Source: Mycoplasma anserisalpingitidis
GTDB lineage: Bacteria; Bacillota_I; Bacilli_A; Mycoplasmatales; Metamycoplasmataceae
DNA length: 64,000 nucleotides
Direction of reading: 5' to 3'
Assembly (NCBI RefSeq): GCF_007859615.1
Contig: NZ_CP042295.1
Location: forward strand, 372,001-436,000
A program made the position numbers and the translations under genes. Shown in pieces: positions 1 through 12,356 of this stretch (position 1 is the first letter of the stretch; every line of letters begins with the position of its first letter). The notes under the pieces are model-generated. The model saw only the letters and a list, made by a program, of their open reading frames with translations. It had not been told where the DNA came from and searched no databases.

Positions 1-3000
1 CAGAAACAAAATCCGAAATAAAAGTGTCAAAAGGTTTAATTTTTACTAATGATGTTAGTTCAATAATTAGTGATACCATAAACGAAATTACTTCCAAAAC
101 CCTTGATGATTATTTTGAATACGATTCAAGTAAATTTGTTTCACTTGATAAAAAGAATATTGATATAAAATGATTCAAACCAAAAAACAAACTAATTAAT
201 AACTTTTTTACTTTAGAAATAAAAGACAATGATTTTAGTTATGTAAGTAAATTAGGTAAGAAATATCTTGTTGTAAATGCACAATTAAAGTGAAATGGTC
301 AAATTTTGGGCGAAATCAAATTAACTTCTAATGAAATAATTTATGAAAAATCACTCGACCCAATTGATTTAAACTTAACAGCAAGCAGTTACTATAATCA
401 AACTAGTTATTCTTTGAATGAATATCAAAAAGTAAATTTTTCACTTTTTAAGGAAATTTATGATAGTAATTTAAGTGTTTTTGGTGTTTTAGATAATAAT
501 GGCAACTATTTTAACTTTCCTAAAAATTTAACTGATCCTAATCCTAAAGGTTTTGATAGAGTAAAAGTTATAAGAAATATTCTAACTAACTTAATAGATT
601 TTAATGATGAAAAATATCAGTTAAACAAACTTTATAATTATTTAATTGATAATGAAAAAGGATTTATATTTGCTGAATATGAATTTACTGATAAGTTAAC
701 TAATGAGATATTTTATGCAAACTATTATTTTAGTAATTTATCAATAGCCAATTCAAACCAAGATTTAGAAGATTTTAACTTTATTCAAGGTATTTTTGAA
801 CAAACTAAAAATGGAACAAATCATTCTAATAAAACAACTAATTCTAATATTTGAAAAGAGTTAAATATTCTTGATAAAACAGTAACTCATAGTAATTTTA
901 TCGCTTCAGAGTATAAAAAAGTATTTAACGAAGTTTATCACTTACCTAAAAAAGGAAGGTATTCAATTGTTTTAGTTGATGATATTGATAATAATTATTC
1001 AAATATTAATGGTTGAGCTAAATTTAAAATTGGTATTGCAAAAGACAATCAATTAATTAATGATCCGAATTTACAAACAAGTATTTATTTGAATTTTTTC
1101 AAACCAGTTACTTTTAATGATTATCTACCACATGATGCTAACCTTACTGTTGCTGATTTTTCAAATTTAAATAGAGAAAAGGAACTTGAAAAAAATGCCT
1201 ATTTAGCTGAAGTAAATAAAATTAATTCACGCAATTTTACACTTAAAAAAATGGATGGTTATTCAGTAATTGATTTAGATTTATTAGATTATGAAAAATC
1301 ATATTCTCAATTAAATTACTTATTACAAATTGGTGTAAGTTCAGCTGCCCAAAATGATAATTCTTTTGGCGGAGATTTTAATAATAGTGATAAAAACTCA
1401 CCAAATATACAAGACAAATTTATAAATAAGGAATACAACATATTTAATCCCGCTGATTTAGAATCGCAAATTAGTAATGAAAAACTAAATGAAATTAAAA
1501 ATAAATTTTTCATTTACTATGTGGATGTAGTTACTTCTTCATCAATTAGATTTGCTGAAAAAGATAAAGTCACTTTTAAGCTGGGGTTTATAAATAAAGA
1601 AGATCCTACATATAGGTTTGTTTCAGAAACTAATATTACTTTATTCAATCTTAAAAATGAATTAAAAGAAGAATTTTATCCTAAAGTTGCAATAAATAAT
1701 ATTCCTAGTAATTTTGTTTCATTACAAGAAAGTTCATTCGGAATTAAAATTAAAGCTAGTTCATATAAAGAGAAATTCGATAATCAAAATCAAATACTAC
1801 AAAAAATTATTGTTAATGATAATTTAGTTTACTCTCCATTAACTGGCGTAGTTAGATTTAAAGCAAATTCTCATATTGGTTCATGAAAATTACTTAGAAA
1901 AGAAAATTTCTCAGTCGCTGAAATAATTGAAGTTGATGATTTTAATGGTACTGCATTAGTTAAATTAAAATACATTGATCCAGAATTTAATTACGAAGTT
2001 ATTAGCGATGTATTATATCTAGTTGAAGGTTTTGAAAAAGATAAAAATGCAACTCAGATTGACAAATCAGATAAAATTTCTTATATTGATTCAGTAATAC
2101 AACAAAATAATTTAAAACAAATCATTGCAGCAAATAATCTAGTGATGCGTAAACGTGAAGTTGAAATGAATTTAAATGATGCTCTTTGAGAAATTAGTCA
2201 AAATAATGCTAGTTGAACACTAAAAAGTAAATACTACAATGACATATTCAACAATCCAAACAACACTAATAAGAAAATTATTTTAACTTTATTTGCAGGA
2301 AATGCTTCATGAGATCCAAATAGATTTAACCGTCTTACCGGACAAGATGCTAGAAAAATAGTAATTGATTTCGAAAAATTAAAAAGTGATGGCAAAATAA
2401 CTTATCAAATCGATGATAATGTTATTTATAAAAATTCAAATGTTAATATTAACCTGAACAGCACTGTAACTTATACTCTGAATGTAACTTTAGAAAGTTC
2501 AGGAATTAAATTTGTTTTAGAGTTAAATGATAAAAACCAAAAAATCATTACTGAGGATATTGTTAAAAATCTTAATGCACATGCATTTGAACGGATTGAA
2601 GCAACGCAAGAAAATATTTTTGATAGTTCAAGAGCTTTTTATGTAGATAATTATGCAGCCAAAATTGCTATTTATTATGAAAATAATGAAATTTTTGAAC
2701 ATTTTACTCAAACGCCAACAAACTTATTCAGTTACAAGAAAATGACTTACAATCAGGAAAATACTCCTATTATTTGATATGATCAAAAAGATTCAGATGA
2801 TTTATTTAAATATAATCCAAATCAAAATGTTATTTTTAACTTGAATAATGGTTACAAATTCAATACAGAAATTATTAATTTTGCTAATAAAAATAATAGT
2901 GCTATCAAAAATTTAATGGCCCGCTCAGTTGCATTCAATAGAGGTGGAGCATCAATGTTGGCTAAAGTAAATGAAGATCCTAATGATGGAAAATTCTATT

Positions 3001-3803
3001 TAATGACAAACAATCACGTTATTGGTATTTCATCAAGTGTTAACGACTCACCATCAAATAAACCAACTAATTTATTGATTACTCGCAGTGGATTTAATTA
3101 TGCAAATAATGTTGATGCTGGTTTTGGGTACTGAAGTGGTCTTTATGCTGATACTACTAGTGCAACTGTGGTATGAACTGGAAAAAACGTAACTGATCAA
3201 AAAAATAATGATGGAGTTTCTAAAGCCGCTGATGCTGATATAACAATTTTCACTATTGACATTAATGAGCTTATAGAAAAATTTTATAGAAATGGACGTA
3301 TCGAAAGTGCTCTTTGATATGAAAATTGAAAAAAATTAGAAAGTGTAAAACTTTCTAAAAGAAAATATCAGTTGTATACCGCGAATATTGATCGTAAGCT
3401 TTCATTAATAAATAACCATGTTGACCAGCTTTTATGAAATGGATTCCCATATGGTAAGCAAAGTGGTTATATAATTAATCGCCATGATCCGTTAAATGAT
3501 ACAGGTTCAAACTTCTCTAAACAAGGTAAGTTTATGCCTACATATTACAATGCAGGTAATTCTGGAACTGGGGTGTTTGATCAAAATAATTTTTATATCA
3601 CTACTATTAATTCTGGTGCACCATTAAAATTCTTGCACGCACCTAATTACTACACTAATAATGCAAATTATTTAGGTATTTCAAATAGTTTTGATGAATT
3701 GTTAGATTTACCAAATACTGGAAGTTTTGCTCATAATGTTATTAAAAACATGATGGCTAAACCATATGAGTTTGAATTACCTTGATTTATTAAAAATAAT
3801 TAA
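1..3803 (+). CDS. DUF31-type (Mycoplasma Ig protease-like) serine protease, 5' end outside window
   Basis: The gene enters from the left and is open from the first full codon at base 3 to TAA at 3801-3803, giving at least 1,266 residues, with many TGA codons read as Trp. The C-terminal part looks like a trypsin-fold serine protease of the DUF31 family, which includes Mycoplasma immunoglobulin protease. A His sits in MTNNHVIG (codon 3015), candidate Asp residues in DADIT (3231, 3237), and the nucleophile Ser in NAGNSGTG (codon 3561). The upstream 900 or so residues are Asn/Lys/Asp-rich and unassigned. MIP-type proteins are usually shorter (about 700-900 residues), so this one carries a long N-terminal extension. 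By family it should be surface-exposed, but the signal peptide lies outside the window. IgG as substrate is inference only. Confidence 0.75.
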
Positions 3804-4004
3804 TATATGAAATTTTTTTCAATGAGTAAATTGCTTATGATTATTTTATTTCTTTATGCTAAAATTTAAAAGATATATTAACTTAATATTTTATTAATAA
3901 TGTAATACAAATGTAATTTTAATAAAAATTAAAATTGTAGAGAAATTTAGTTAGTTTTTCACTAGCCAGTAAAATATTAATAAAAAAGAAATTAAGGAGA
4001 TAAT

Positions 4005-4709
4005 ATGACACCACACATTAGTGCCAAAAAAGAAGATATTGCAAAAACAGTTATTATGCCTGGAGATCCACTTAGAGCTGAATTTATTGCTCAAAAATTC
4101 TTAGACCCAGGATACAAAAAAGTAAACGTAGTTAGAAATATGTTTATGTTCACTGGTACATACAAAGGAAAACCAATTACTATTGCAGGTAGTGGTATGG
4201 GATGTCCTTCGATAGGGATTTACTCATATGAATTATTTAAATTTTATGACGTAGATACAATTGTAAGAATCGGTTCAGCTGGTTCATATAAAGCTGATTT
4301 AGGTTTATATGAAGTTGTTTTGGCTAGCGAAGCTATTGCTGATGGAACTGCTTATAGAAAATTGGTTTTAGGTAAAGATGAATTAATTGCCAAACCTTCT
4401 GCAGAATTAAATGATGAAATCAAACAAATTGCATCAAGATTAAATATTAATCTACATGTAGATAGAATTCACTCTTCAGATGTATTCTACAGTTCAGTTC
4501 CACTTGAAGAAAGAATTAATACAACAAAAGCGAGTTGTGTTGAAATGGAATCATACGCTTTATTCACAAATGCTGAAAAATTAGGTAAAAAAGCAGCTTG
4601 TTTATTAACTATTAGTGATAATTTAATTACTAATGAATTAACTACTGCTGAACAACGTCAAACAGCATTTACAAAAATGATGGAGATTGCTCTTAACTTA
4701 GCAAAATAA
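4005..4709 (+). CDS. deoD: purine-nucleoside phosphorylase
   Basis: This 234-residue protein has the hexameric PNP (DeoD) length and motifs: [23 protein letters not shown] at the N terminus, the phosphate-site region [16 protein letters not shown], and VEMESYALF near residue 180 for ribose binding. The catalytic Asp is in ISDN near residue 204. It phosphorolyses purine (deoxy)nucleosides to free base and (deoxy)ribose-1-phosphate in the cytoplasm. AAGGAG lies just before the ATG. It is first of the deoD-deoA-deoC operon; deoA begins 2 nt after its stop, so the two are probably translationally coupled. Confidence 0.95.
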   Translation: MTPHISAKKEDIAKTVIMPGDPLRAEFIAQKFLDPGYKKVNVVRNMFMFTGTYKGKPITIAGSGMGCPSIGIYSYELFKFYDVDTIVRIGSAGSYKADLGLYEVVLASEAIADGTAYRKLVLGKDELIAKPSAELNDEIKQIASRLNINLHVDRIHSSDVFYSSVPLEERINTTKASCVEMESYALFTNAEKLGKKAACLLTISDNLITNELTTAEQRQTAFTKMMEIALNLAK

Positions 4710-4711
4710 TT

Positions 4712-6007
4712 ATGAGAGCTGTTGATTTAATTGAAAAGAAAAGACATGGTCTTAATCTTAACAAATCAGAAATTGAGTTTTTAATTGGCTCATATGTTAA
4801 AAATGAAATTCCTGATTATCAAATTTCAGCATTTTTAATGGCTGTTATGTTTAATGGAATGAATACTGAAGAGATCGCAACTTTTACAAAGGTCATGATG
4901 AATTCTGGTAAAGTTATGGATCTTTCTGAAATTCCTGGAATTAAAGTAGATAAACACTCAACCGGTGGAGTTGGAGATAAAACAACTTTAGCAGTTGCAC
5001 CAATTGTTGCTGCATGTGGTGCTCCTGTTGCTAAAATGAGCGGACGTGGTTTAGGTCATACTGGGGGAACAATTGATAAATTAGAATCAATCCCTGGTTT
5101 TACCGTTGAACTTAGTGAAAAAGATTTTATAAAACAAGTTAAAGAACATAATATCGCTGTGATTGGACAATCAAATGAATTAGTTCCAGCTGATAAAAAA
5201 ATTTATGCATTACGTGATGTAACTGCAACAGTTGAATCTATTCCGCTTATTGCTTCATCAATTATGTCTAAAAAACTCGCTACAGGTTCGAATGCAATTT
5301 TACTTGATGTAAAATGTGGTAATGGTGCTTTCATGAAAGATTTAGAAAGTGCTCGTGAACTTGCAAGAACAATGATTAATATCGGTAAAGAGTTGAACGT
5401 AGATGTAAGAGCCGAGATTACAAATATGTCTAGACCAATTGGTCGTGAAATTGGAAATAAAAACGAAGTTCTTGAAGCTATTTGAACTTTACAAGGCAAA
5501 GCGCCAGAAGATTTCAAAGAACTTGTTTACTCTTCATGTGCAACAATTCTAGAACAAGCTAAAATAGTCAAAACACATGAAGAAGGAATTCAAAAAGTTG
5601 AACAAGTCATCAAGAACGGTTCAGCTTTGGAAAAATTCTATGAATTTATCGAACTTCAAAATGGTGATGTTAATGCACTTAAAGATCCAAAATTTTGAAA
5701 TCCTAAATATTCTCTAGAAATAAAATCTGATGAAGATGGATACATGGAAATTTTTGATTCATTAATAGTTGGAATTACAGCTATGAAACTTGGTGCTGGT
5801 AGAGCTAGAAAAGAAGATTCCATCGATAATGAAGCTGGGATTACAATTAACAAAAAAACTAATGAATCAGTTAAAAGAGGTGATGTTCTATTCACACTTT
5901 ACTCTTCAAATCCAATTAATACTGAATTAATTAATGAACTTAAAAACGGATATAGAATCAACAAAGAAAAAGTTGAGAATAAAATTATTCTTGATAAATT
6001 AAAATAG
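4712..6007 (+). CDS. deoA: pyrimidine-nucleoside phosphorylase (thymidine/uridine phosphorylase)
   Basis: This 431-residue protein matches the usual length of the family. It starts [13 protein letters not shown] and carries the thymidine phosphorylase signature region [16 protein letters not shown] near residue 82, then [19 protein letters not shown] near residue 109. In-frame TGA at 5483 and in KFWNPKYS are Trp. It splits thymidine, deoxyuridine or uridine with phosphate, yielding base plus sugar-1-phosphate. It is the middle gene of the deo operon, with 2 nt to deoD and 8 nt to deoC. Together with DeoD it feeds sugar phosphates toward DeoC; a phosphopentomutase would also be needed and is not in the window. 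Confidence 0.95.
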
Positions 6008-6015
6008 GAGAAATT

Positions 6016-6678
6016 ATGAATTACAATAAAATGATAGACCACACATTTTTAAAAGCTGAAGCTACAACAAAAGAGATTGATAAACTAATTGCTGAAGCTA
6101 TTAAATATGATTTTAAAACTGTGTGTGTAAACTCTTCATGAGTAAAATACTGTAAGGACAAATTAAAAGGAACTGAAATTGGTATTACTTCAGTTGTTGG
6201 TTTTCCGCTTGGGGCTATGATTACACAAGCTAAAGCGCATGAAACAAAATTAGCAATTGATCATGGTGCTGATGAAATTGATATGGTTATTAACGTAGGT
6301 CGTTTTAAACAAGGGGATGATGAATATGTTTTAAATGACATTAAAGCGGTTAAAGCTGCTTGTGGTTCAAAAGTATTAAAAGTTATTATTGAAACTGCTC
6401 TTTTAACAACAGAAGAAATTAAAAGAGCTACAAAAATTGTTATGAAATCAGGTGCTGAATTTATCAAAACATCAACAGGTTTCTCATATAGAGGTGCAAC
6501 TTTAGAAGATGTTCAAACCATGAAATCTGTTTGTGGTGATAAATTATTAATTAAGGCTGCTGGTGGAATTTCAAACATGGATGACTTAATTAATATGTAC
6601 AACGCTGGAGCTACAAGATTTGGTACAAGCCGTTCTGTTTCTATTATTGAAGGAAAAGAAAGTAAAGGTGGATACTAA
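6016..6678 (+). CDS. deoC: deoxyribose-phosphate aldolase
   Basis: This 220-residue class I aldolase cleaves 2-deoxyribose-5-phosphate to glyceraldehyde-3-phosphate and acetaldehyde. The Schiff-base Lys lies in [10 protein letters not shown] and the proton-relay Lys in [10 protein letters not shown]. The N terminus [17 protein letters not shown] is typical. The ATG at 6016 follows AGGAG by 6 nt. A Trp is encoded by TGA in NSSWVKYC. It ends the deo operon and is followed directly by a strong hairpin terminator. The operon lets the cell convert deoxyribonucleosides into glycolytic carbon. Confidence 0.96.
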
Positions 6679-6681
6679 TTA

Positions 6682-6709
6682 AACTTCCAGTAATTCTGGA
6701 AGTTTTTTA
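6682..6709 (+). terminator. intrinsic terminator of the deo operon
   Basis: A perfect 9-bp stem, AACTTCCAG / CTGGAAGTT (6682-6690 with 6696-6704), has a 5-nt loop and runs into a T-tract. It begins 3 nt after the deoC stop codon. Confidence 0.9.
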
Positions 6710-6725
6710 TTAATCTAATTTAAAA

Positions 6726-7922
6726 ATGAAAAAACTAAGAAATAAATTATTATTAATCGGTCCGATTTTATCTTCGATAACAATTTTAACTTTATCAGCT
6801 TCTTGTGTAAACAGCAATAAAGAAGAAGAAAAACCAGAAAACCCAGTTACACCAGGAGAGAAACCTTCAAATTCTGAAGAAAACGGAAATTCAGACTCAA
6901 ATGTAGAACAGCCAGAAACTCCTTCTAATCCCGAAGGAAATAATGGTGAAAATTCTGAAAATAACACAGAAAAACCAACCACACCAGAAGAAACACCTTC
7001 AAGCTCATCTGAAGAAAATGGAAATTCTGAAAATACACCAGAAAATCCATCTACTAATCAACCAGAAATTTCAAATCCAGATAAAAACATTCAAGTTGTT
7101 TCAAATTATGTTTATGACAAAAGTGAAAAAGCTTTAGAATACTATGCTCCATTAGAAGGTTTAACAGGAAAAGAATTATTTAATGCTTTAGTTAAATTAC
7201 AATGAAACAAAGCGAATGATACAAGTAAAAATTATGGAAGTTTACCTTCATTTTACAATAATACATCTGCATTCAAAGATTTGTACTATGAAAATGATAA
7301 AACAATTTTAGATGTTTATAGTGAAAATCCTAGTGACGTTGATCCTTATACATTCGCTACTTACAATTTCAAAGGTGGCAAAAATGAAGGTGATGGTACA
7401 AATCGTGAACATGTTATACCACAATCATGATTTAAAAAATTAGAACCAATTCGTTCTGATGCCCAATTTGTTTGACCAACTGATATTAAAGTAAACAATA
7501 TTAGATCAAATTATCCTCATGGTGAAGTTGTTAAAGTTTCTGTAACATCTCAAAATGGTTCAAAATTAGGTACTAATTCTAACGGAAAAACTGTTTTTGA
7601 ACCTATTGATGAATTCAAAGGAGATATCGCCAGATGTTATTTATATTTTGCAGTAACTTATGCTGAACAAAATATTTATGTCTCTAATGAAGTATTCTCA
7701 AAAAACACTGTTTCACATTTAAGTGATGAATATCTTAAACTTTATTTAAAATGAAATAATAACGATCCTGTTGATTCGTTTGATATTAACAGAAATAATG
7801 AAATTTACAATAGTTATCGTGCTGTTAGAAACCCATTTATTGACTACCCAGAACTTGAAAAATGCTTATTTGAAGGCCAAAAATTCACAAATAAAGGACT
7901 TTTGATAAAATTAAACAAATAA
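6726..7922 (+). CDS. endonuclease I-family lipoprotein (surface nuclease)
   Basis: This 398-residue protein starts with a signal peptide ending in the lipobox LSASC (Cys27). A Pro/Glu/Asn/Ser-rich linker follows (about residues 30-115), with repeated ENGNS and PENP/PETP units. The C-terminal domain has NREHVIPQSWF with catalytic-type His229 and the later GDIARCYLYFAVTY motif, typical of the endonuclease I (EndA/Vibrio Dns-like) family. TGA codons encode Trp in QSWF and FVWPT. It would sit on the outer face of the membrane and degrade external DNA to supply nucleotides. It lies just downstream of the deo operon, which would consume the resulting nucleosides. No clear Shine-Dalgarno precedes the ATG. 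Confidence 0.85.
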
Positions 7923-7927
7923 AATTT

Positions 7928-7954
7928 AGCATAAACTAATGTTTATGCTTTTTG
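7928..7954 (+). terminator. intrinsic terminator after the nuclease gene
   Basis: A 9-bp perfect stem, AGCATAAAC / GTTTATGCT (7928-7936 with 7941-7949), has a 4-nt loop followed by TTTTTG. Confidence 0.88.
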
Positions 7955-8013
7955 TATCAAAAAGTTAATTTAAATAAAAATTCAATATAATTTAAAACAA
8001 AATAGGAGAAATC

Positions 8014-9504
8014 ATGAAGATAAAACATTTAAAAAAATTTGCATTATTTATGTTAGTTTTGCTAATTCTAGTTGCATATTTTTTAGGTGTTACTTACTTT
8101 TTCTTTATGATAAATAGGTATTTCTTCTTATTAATTGTCTTCAGTGCATATATATTAAATTTGATAATAATCATTTTATTATTAAATCAAAAACGCCAGA
8201 CTTATGCAAAATTTTCATGAACAGCAATAATGCTTATTTTACCAATAATAGGTCATATACTTTTTTTAACTTATGGTTTAACTTACTCAAATAAAAAAGA
8301 GGCAAAAATTAATAAAGATAGCAAATATGATTTAACAAATTATTGTCAATTAAGTGAAAATCCTAAAAAAGCCATTCAACAACTAGAAAAAATGAATCAT
8401 ACTGTTGCTTTATCAGGAGAATTTGAATTTTATAATGAAGGTTGAACTTATTTCGATGAATTAAAAAAGGACTTAAAAAATGCGAATTCTTCAATTAACA
8501 TTATTTCATACATAATTAAAAAATCAGAGATTTTTGATGAAATTCTTTACATAATCGAAGAAAAATTGAAAGAAGGTGTTGAAATTAAATGATTAATTGA
8601 TTACTTTGGTTCAGGGACAGTAAGAGATAAAGTATTTAAAAAACTATCAAAAAAATACAAAAACTTTGAATATGAATACATCGGCAAAATATTATACCCA
8701 TTTATAAACAGCAAAAGTTTTTATAGAAATCATCAAAAATTTATAATCATAGATAATAAAGTTGTTTATTCAGGTGGCAATAACATATCAGATGAATATA
8801 GTTCTTACAGCAAAAAATATGGTCACTGAATTGACTTTAGTTATAAATTCAATGGTGATTATGTTAATGTTTATATTGTTCATTTTGCAAAGTTTTGAAA
8901 AATGGTTACGAATAAAGAAATTGAGTTGAATTTAGAATTTAATAATAACCAAAATGAACCTAAAACTACTGCTTTATTAATATATGACACACCACTTATA
9001 AAATATTCTAATGCTGAAAATACTTGAATTAAACTTTTTGCTGCAGCTAAGAAAAAAATACAAATAAGCACTCCATATTTCAGTGTTACTGACTCACTTA
9101 AAAAACAGATTATTTCGGCTTTATATTCTGGAGTTGAAGTTGAAATATTTTTACCAGGCTTTCCTGATAAAAAAATGGTTTACCAAGTTAGCTTAAATGA
9201 AGTTTCAGAATTGATTAACTTTGGTCTGAAAGTTTATATTTATAAGGATCACTTTTTACATAGTAAAGTAGGTCTAGTAGATGATAAAATAGCTTGATTT
9301 GGTACAAGCAATATGGATGCAAGAAGTATGTTTGCTCAATATGAAACAACTGATTTAATTGAGGGTGAATCTGTTAAAGAGATTAAAAAAGTATTTGATA
9401 ATTACAAAGAAAAATGTGTTGAATTTACTAACTTTAAGAAATATAATTCAAATAAAAATATTATTAAAAAATTATTTTATAAATTATTAAAACCGCTTAT
9501 TTAG
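8014..9504 (+). CDS. cls: cardiolipin synthase (phospholipase D family)
   Basis: This 496-residue membrane enzyme condenses two phosphatidylglycerol molecules into cardiolipin. Two to three hydrophobic segments occupy residues 1-95. Two HKD motifs follow: HQKFIIIDNKVVYSGG (about residue 241) and HSKVGLVDDKIAWFGTSNMD (about residue 415). Length and layout match bacterial Cls. TGA is Trp at several sites, including KFSWTAIM. The ATG follows TAGGAG, and a TATAAT at 7986-7991 supplies a promoter. It is monocistronic, ending at a hairpin shared with the convergent MFS gene. Confidence 0.93.
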
Positions 9505-9518
9505 AGGTTTTAATATAA

Positions 9519-9548
9519 AAAATGCAATTTCAATAATTGCATTTTTTT
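9519..9548. terminator. bidirectional intrinsic terminator (cls / MFS gene)
   Basis: The stem AAAATGCAATT / AATTGCATTTT (9519-9529 with 9535-9545) is flanked by A-rich sequence on one side and TTTT on the other, so it can serve both convergent genes. Confidence 0.85.
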
Positions 9549-11013
9549 AGTTTTGCACATCTCTTCAACGATAAAACTTAATGTTATATTTTTTATTAAA
9601 TTTAGTCTCTGAAATATAAACAGTTAATCCAGATATAATTCCAATTAATGCCACCGCACAACCAACAATTATAATGATTTGATAAGCGATTGGATCAGTA
9701 GCATAGTCACCAACATTAAAATCAGTAAATCTACCTGCATTATGTAAAGCTTCAGTAACTTGAACTTTATAAACACTAGTTATACTTGAACCAATTTGGC
9801 TCATTCAAGCATCAGAACTAAATCCAATTAATGATAAAATAGCTGTCATAGATCCATATGAATTTTTTGGAGTAGTAATTTCAGCTTGTTGGGCAAATCT
9901 TAAAGTCACCATAATTCACGAACAAGTGATAATAATCATGAATAAAACATTCATAGTTATAAACATAAATCATAATAATCCTCTACTATAATTTACATAA
10001 CTATTATTAAAGAAACCTGGCATAAACACAAATATTAATGTTAAAATTAAACCTAAACTAGCAACTATGACTAATAATAGGATAAACGACTTGAATTTAT
10101 CTCCAATTTTCATCAATAAACCACCAACAAAAAGTCTTAAGAAGTAAACTCTAACAGCAAATAAAATTGTTAATATTGCTACTGGGATTCCAAGTGCTTC
10201 TCTAATGGTGTTTGATAATAGTTGATTTAAGTAGTATGTAAAAGTACTTTGGAATGAATACATTCCTAATAAGAAGATTGAAAGCATTCAAACTTTTCAA
10301 TTACTTAATAATCTTAAAATTTTCTTGAACGACTCTTTATCTTCTTGTTCTTTTCTATATTCTTTTACATAGAAGACTAGTCCAAAGAATAAAATAAGTA
10401 GACAAACACTAAATAAAAGCATATAAAGTCCGACATAAAGACTTGATTGTTCTACTGATTTACCTTCAATTAAAGTAATAACAATAAATGCTACAATTCC
10501 AGTGAAAACAAAACCGACTATACCTACAAATGAACCTTGAACTGCAAAAGCAAGACCTTGTTCTTCTTTAGTAGTTTGTTGCGAAACTAGTCTTCACAGT
10601 GGGCTTCAGAAAAATGGAGTGGTACTTATTCCTCATATAAAGAAAATTATGTAATATTGATATTGTAATCAAATATTATCTTGCATTTGGTGTCCAAAAA
10701 TAATTAAGAATGCAAATCATACACTCATAAAGAATGTTAGTGCAACACCAATCATTAATAATTTTTTATTCGAGAATTTATCAGCTAATCAACCCCCTGG
10801 TAGTTGAGTAATGATTGTTACTCATCCAATAATAGCTGAACAACTAAGTAAAACTGATTCATCAACATGCATATACTTATAAAAATTAGGTATAGCAGAT
10901 TTAATGTAATATGGAAGAGAAATAACAAATAGATCAAGACAAGCCAAAATAACTAATGCGATGATTTTTTTAGCACCAAGATTTTTTATTTTTTGAATTA
11001 ATGATGTTTCCAT
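9547..11013 (-). CDS. MFS transporter
   Basis: This 488-residue protein has about 12 hydrophobic segments, as expected for a major facilitator. It starts METSLIQKIKNLG, and the loop after TM2 reads PGGWLADKFSNKK, equivalent to the family's G-x-x-x-D-(K/R) loop-2 motif. The C-terminal end reads FNKKYNIKFYR WRDVQN before TAA. Numerous TGA codons encode Trp. Its substrate cannot be inferred. Its ATG shares one base with the TAA of the upstream TM2 gene, whose last codons hold the Shine-Dalgarno AGGAG, so the three genes hydrolase-TM2-MFS are likely one coupled transcript. Confidence 0.85.
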
Positions 11014-11444
11014 TATTTTACACTCCTAAATTCCGAGTCTCTTGGATTTTTTATGGAAATAACAATATCAATAATATAAAATGATAAAACAACTACCAAT
11101 GATAATGAAATGAAAATTCACACATTTACTAAAGTTGAAACATCACTAATATTTCATGGTTTAAAATTAATTATTAAAGCCACTACCATAACACCTATAA
11201 TACTAAAGAATAATTTGGTAATACCTGAAATTTTCTTTCCTAGGTAAAATCTATCAACCCCAAATAATCCAGTAAATATCGATAAATAAATTAATTTTTT
11301 TCTTGAAAGTTTTTTATTAATTCCATTTGTTCAATAATCAGGAATAGTTTTTTCAACAATTATTCCATTTTTAAGTTTTTCTTGTGCATTAGAAATTTCA
11401 TTTTTTATTTCTTCTTCACTAAGAAATAATTTATTTTTATTCAT
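11013..11444 (-). CDS. TM2 domain membrane protein
   Basis: This 143-residue protein has in-frame TGA Trp codons that hide it from a standard-code reading. A charged N-terminal segment (about residues 1-50) precedes a TM2-type pair of helices. The diagnostic GLFGVDRFYLGKKISG links helix 1 to helix 2, and a further hydrophobic segment follows near residues 105-125. TM2 proteins are small two-helix membrane proteins with no settled bacterial function. The start overlaps the upstream hydrolase stop by 8 nt, and the stop overlaps the MFS start by 1 nt, indicating translational coupling. Confidence 0.8.
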
Positions 11445-12240
11445 TGAAAAATCCTTCTATTGCTTGTAAAACTTCTTCTTTATTTTCTCTTCAAGGATTG
11501 TGTCCACAAGCATTTATTTTATACATTTTTGTTTCAGGTTTAATTTTCTTAAAATAATCTCAAATTTTCTTTTGATTAACAATATTATCCGATTTACCAC
11601 AAAGCAATCCAAGTGGTTTATCAATATTTCTAATCATTTCTTCTTCATCTTTAAGAATATCTTCTTCCATGAATTGATGTCCTACTTTATAATAATCATT
11701 CATGTATTGCTTATGTTCTTCATATCATTTAGCTGAATTAGCTCTAAAATTCTTATCTCTTAGCGCCTTAAATCAGTTATGATACGAATATCTAACAAAA
11801 GTAATTTTTGAAAGAAGTGTTCCCTTAAAAAAGGCGTACTTCAACTTTTCACCTATTTCTAGGGTGGTTAAATTTGCTGGAGCTATTAATAAAACTTTAT
11901 CAATTTGATCTTTGATTCTTTGATAAATTAATGCAGCTATTAATCCTCCCATTGAGTGTCCAACTAAATAAATATTCTTTAATTTTTTATTTTTAATAAA
12001 ATCTACAACAACGTCACAATAAGCATAAATATCATTCAAATTCTCATTAGTTTTACTTTTACCATGTGCTGGTAAATTAATTGAATAAACGTTAAAATCT
12101 TTTTTGAAATGCTCAGTAATTACAGAGAGATTGTCAAAATCGGCTGTAAAACCATGAATTATGAATATTGTTTTATTTTTATCATTATCTAATTCAAGAG
12201 TTTCAAGCTCTACATTATCATATAAATATGTATTTTTCAT
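11437..12240 (-). CDS. alpha/beta hydrolase (lysophospholipase/esterase-like)
   Basis: This 267-residue single-domain hydrolase has the oxyanion-hole region IFIIHGFTAD near residue 28, the nucleophile elbow GHSMGG near residue 94, and a late His in CGHNPWRE near residue 251, consistent with a Ser-Asp-His triad. There is no signal peptide, so it should act in the cytoplasm. Mycoplasmas carry many such enzymes for lipid or ester scavenging, and the substrate here is unknown. It is first of a three-gene transcript (hydrolase, TM2, MFS), transcribed divergently from the second MFS gene across a 116-nt gap. Confidence 0.82.
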
Positions 12241-12356
12241 AAATTTATCTCCTAATATAATTTTACTAAATCACATTAATAAATTTTATGTGGAAATATT
12301 TCTGAAAAGCTCTAGTCCATCTAAAAAAATAAATATAATTGGAATAAGGAGGTTAA

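Noticed and set aside
5203-5517. Minus-strand frame opposite deoA
   Set aside because: Antisense shadow of DeoA; no initiation signal.
6710-6982. Minus-strand 90-residue Ser/Gly/Phe-rich frame
   Set aside because: It is the reverse of the Pro/Glu/Asn-rich linker of the nuclease lipoprotein; open only because of the low-complexity codons. The same applies at 28510-28713 and 29134-29374.
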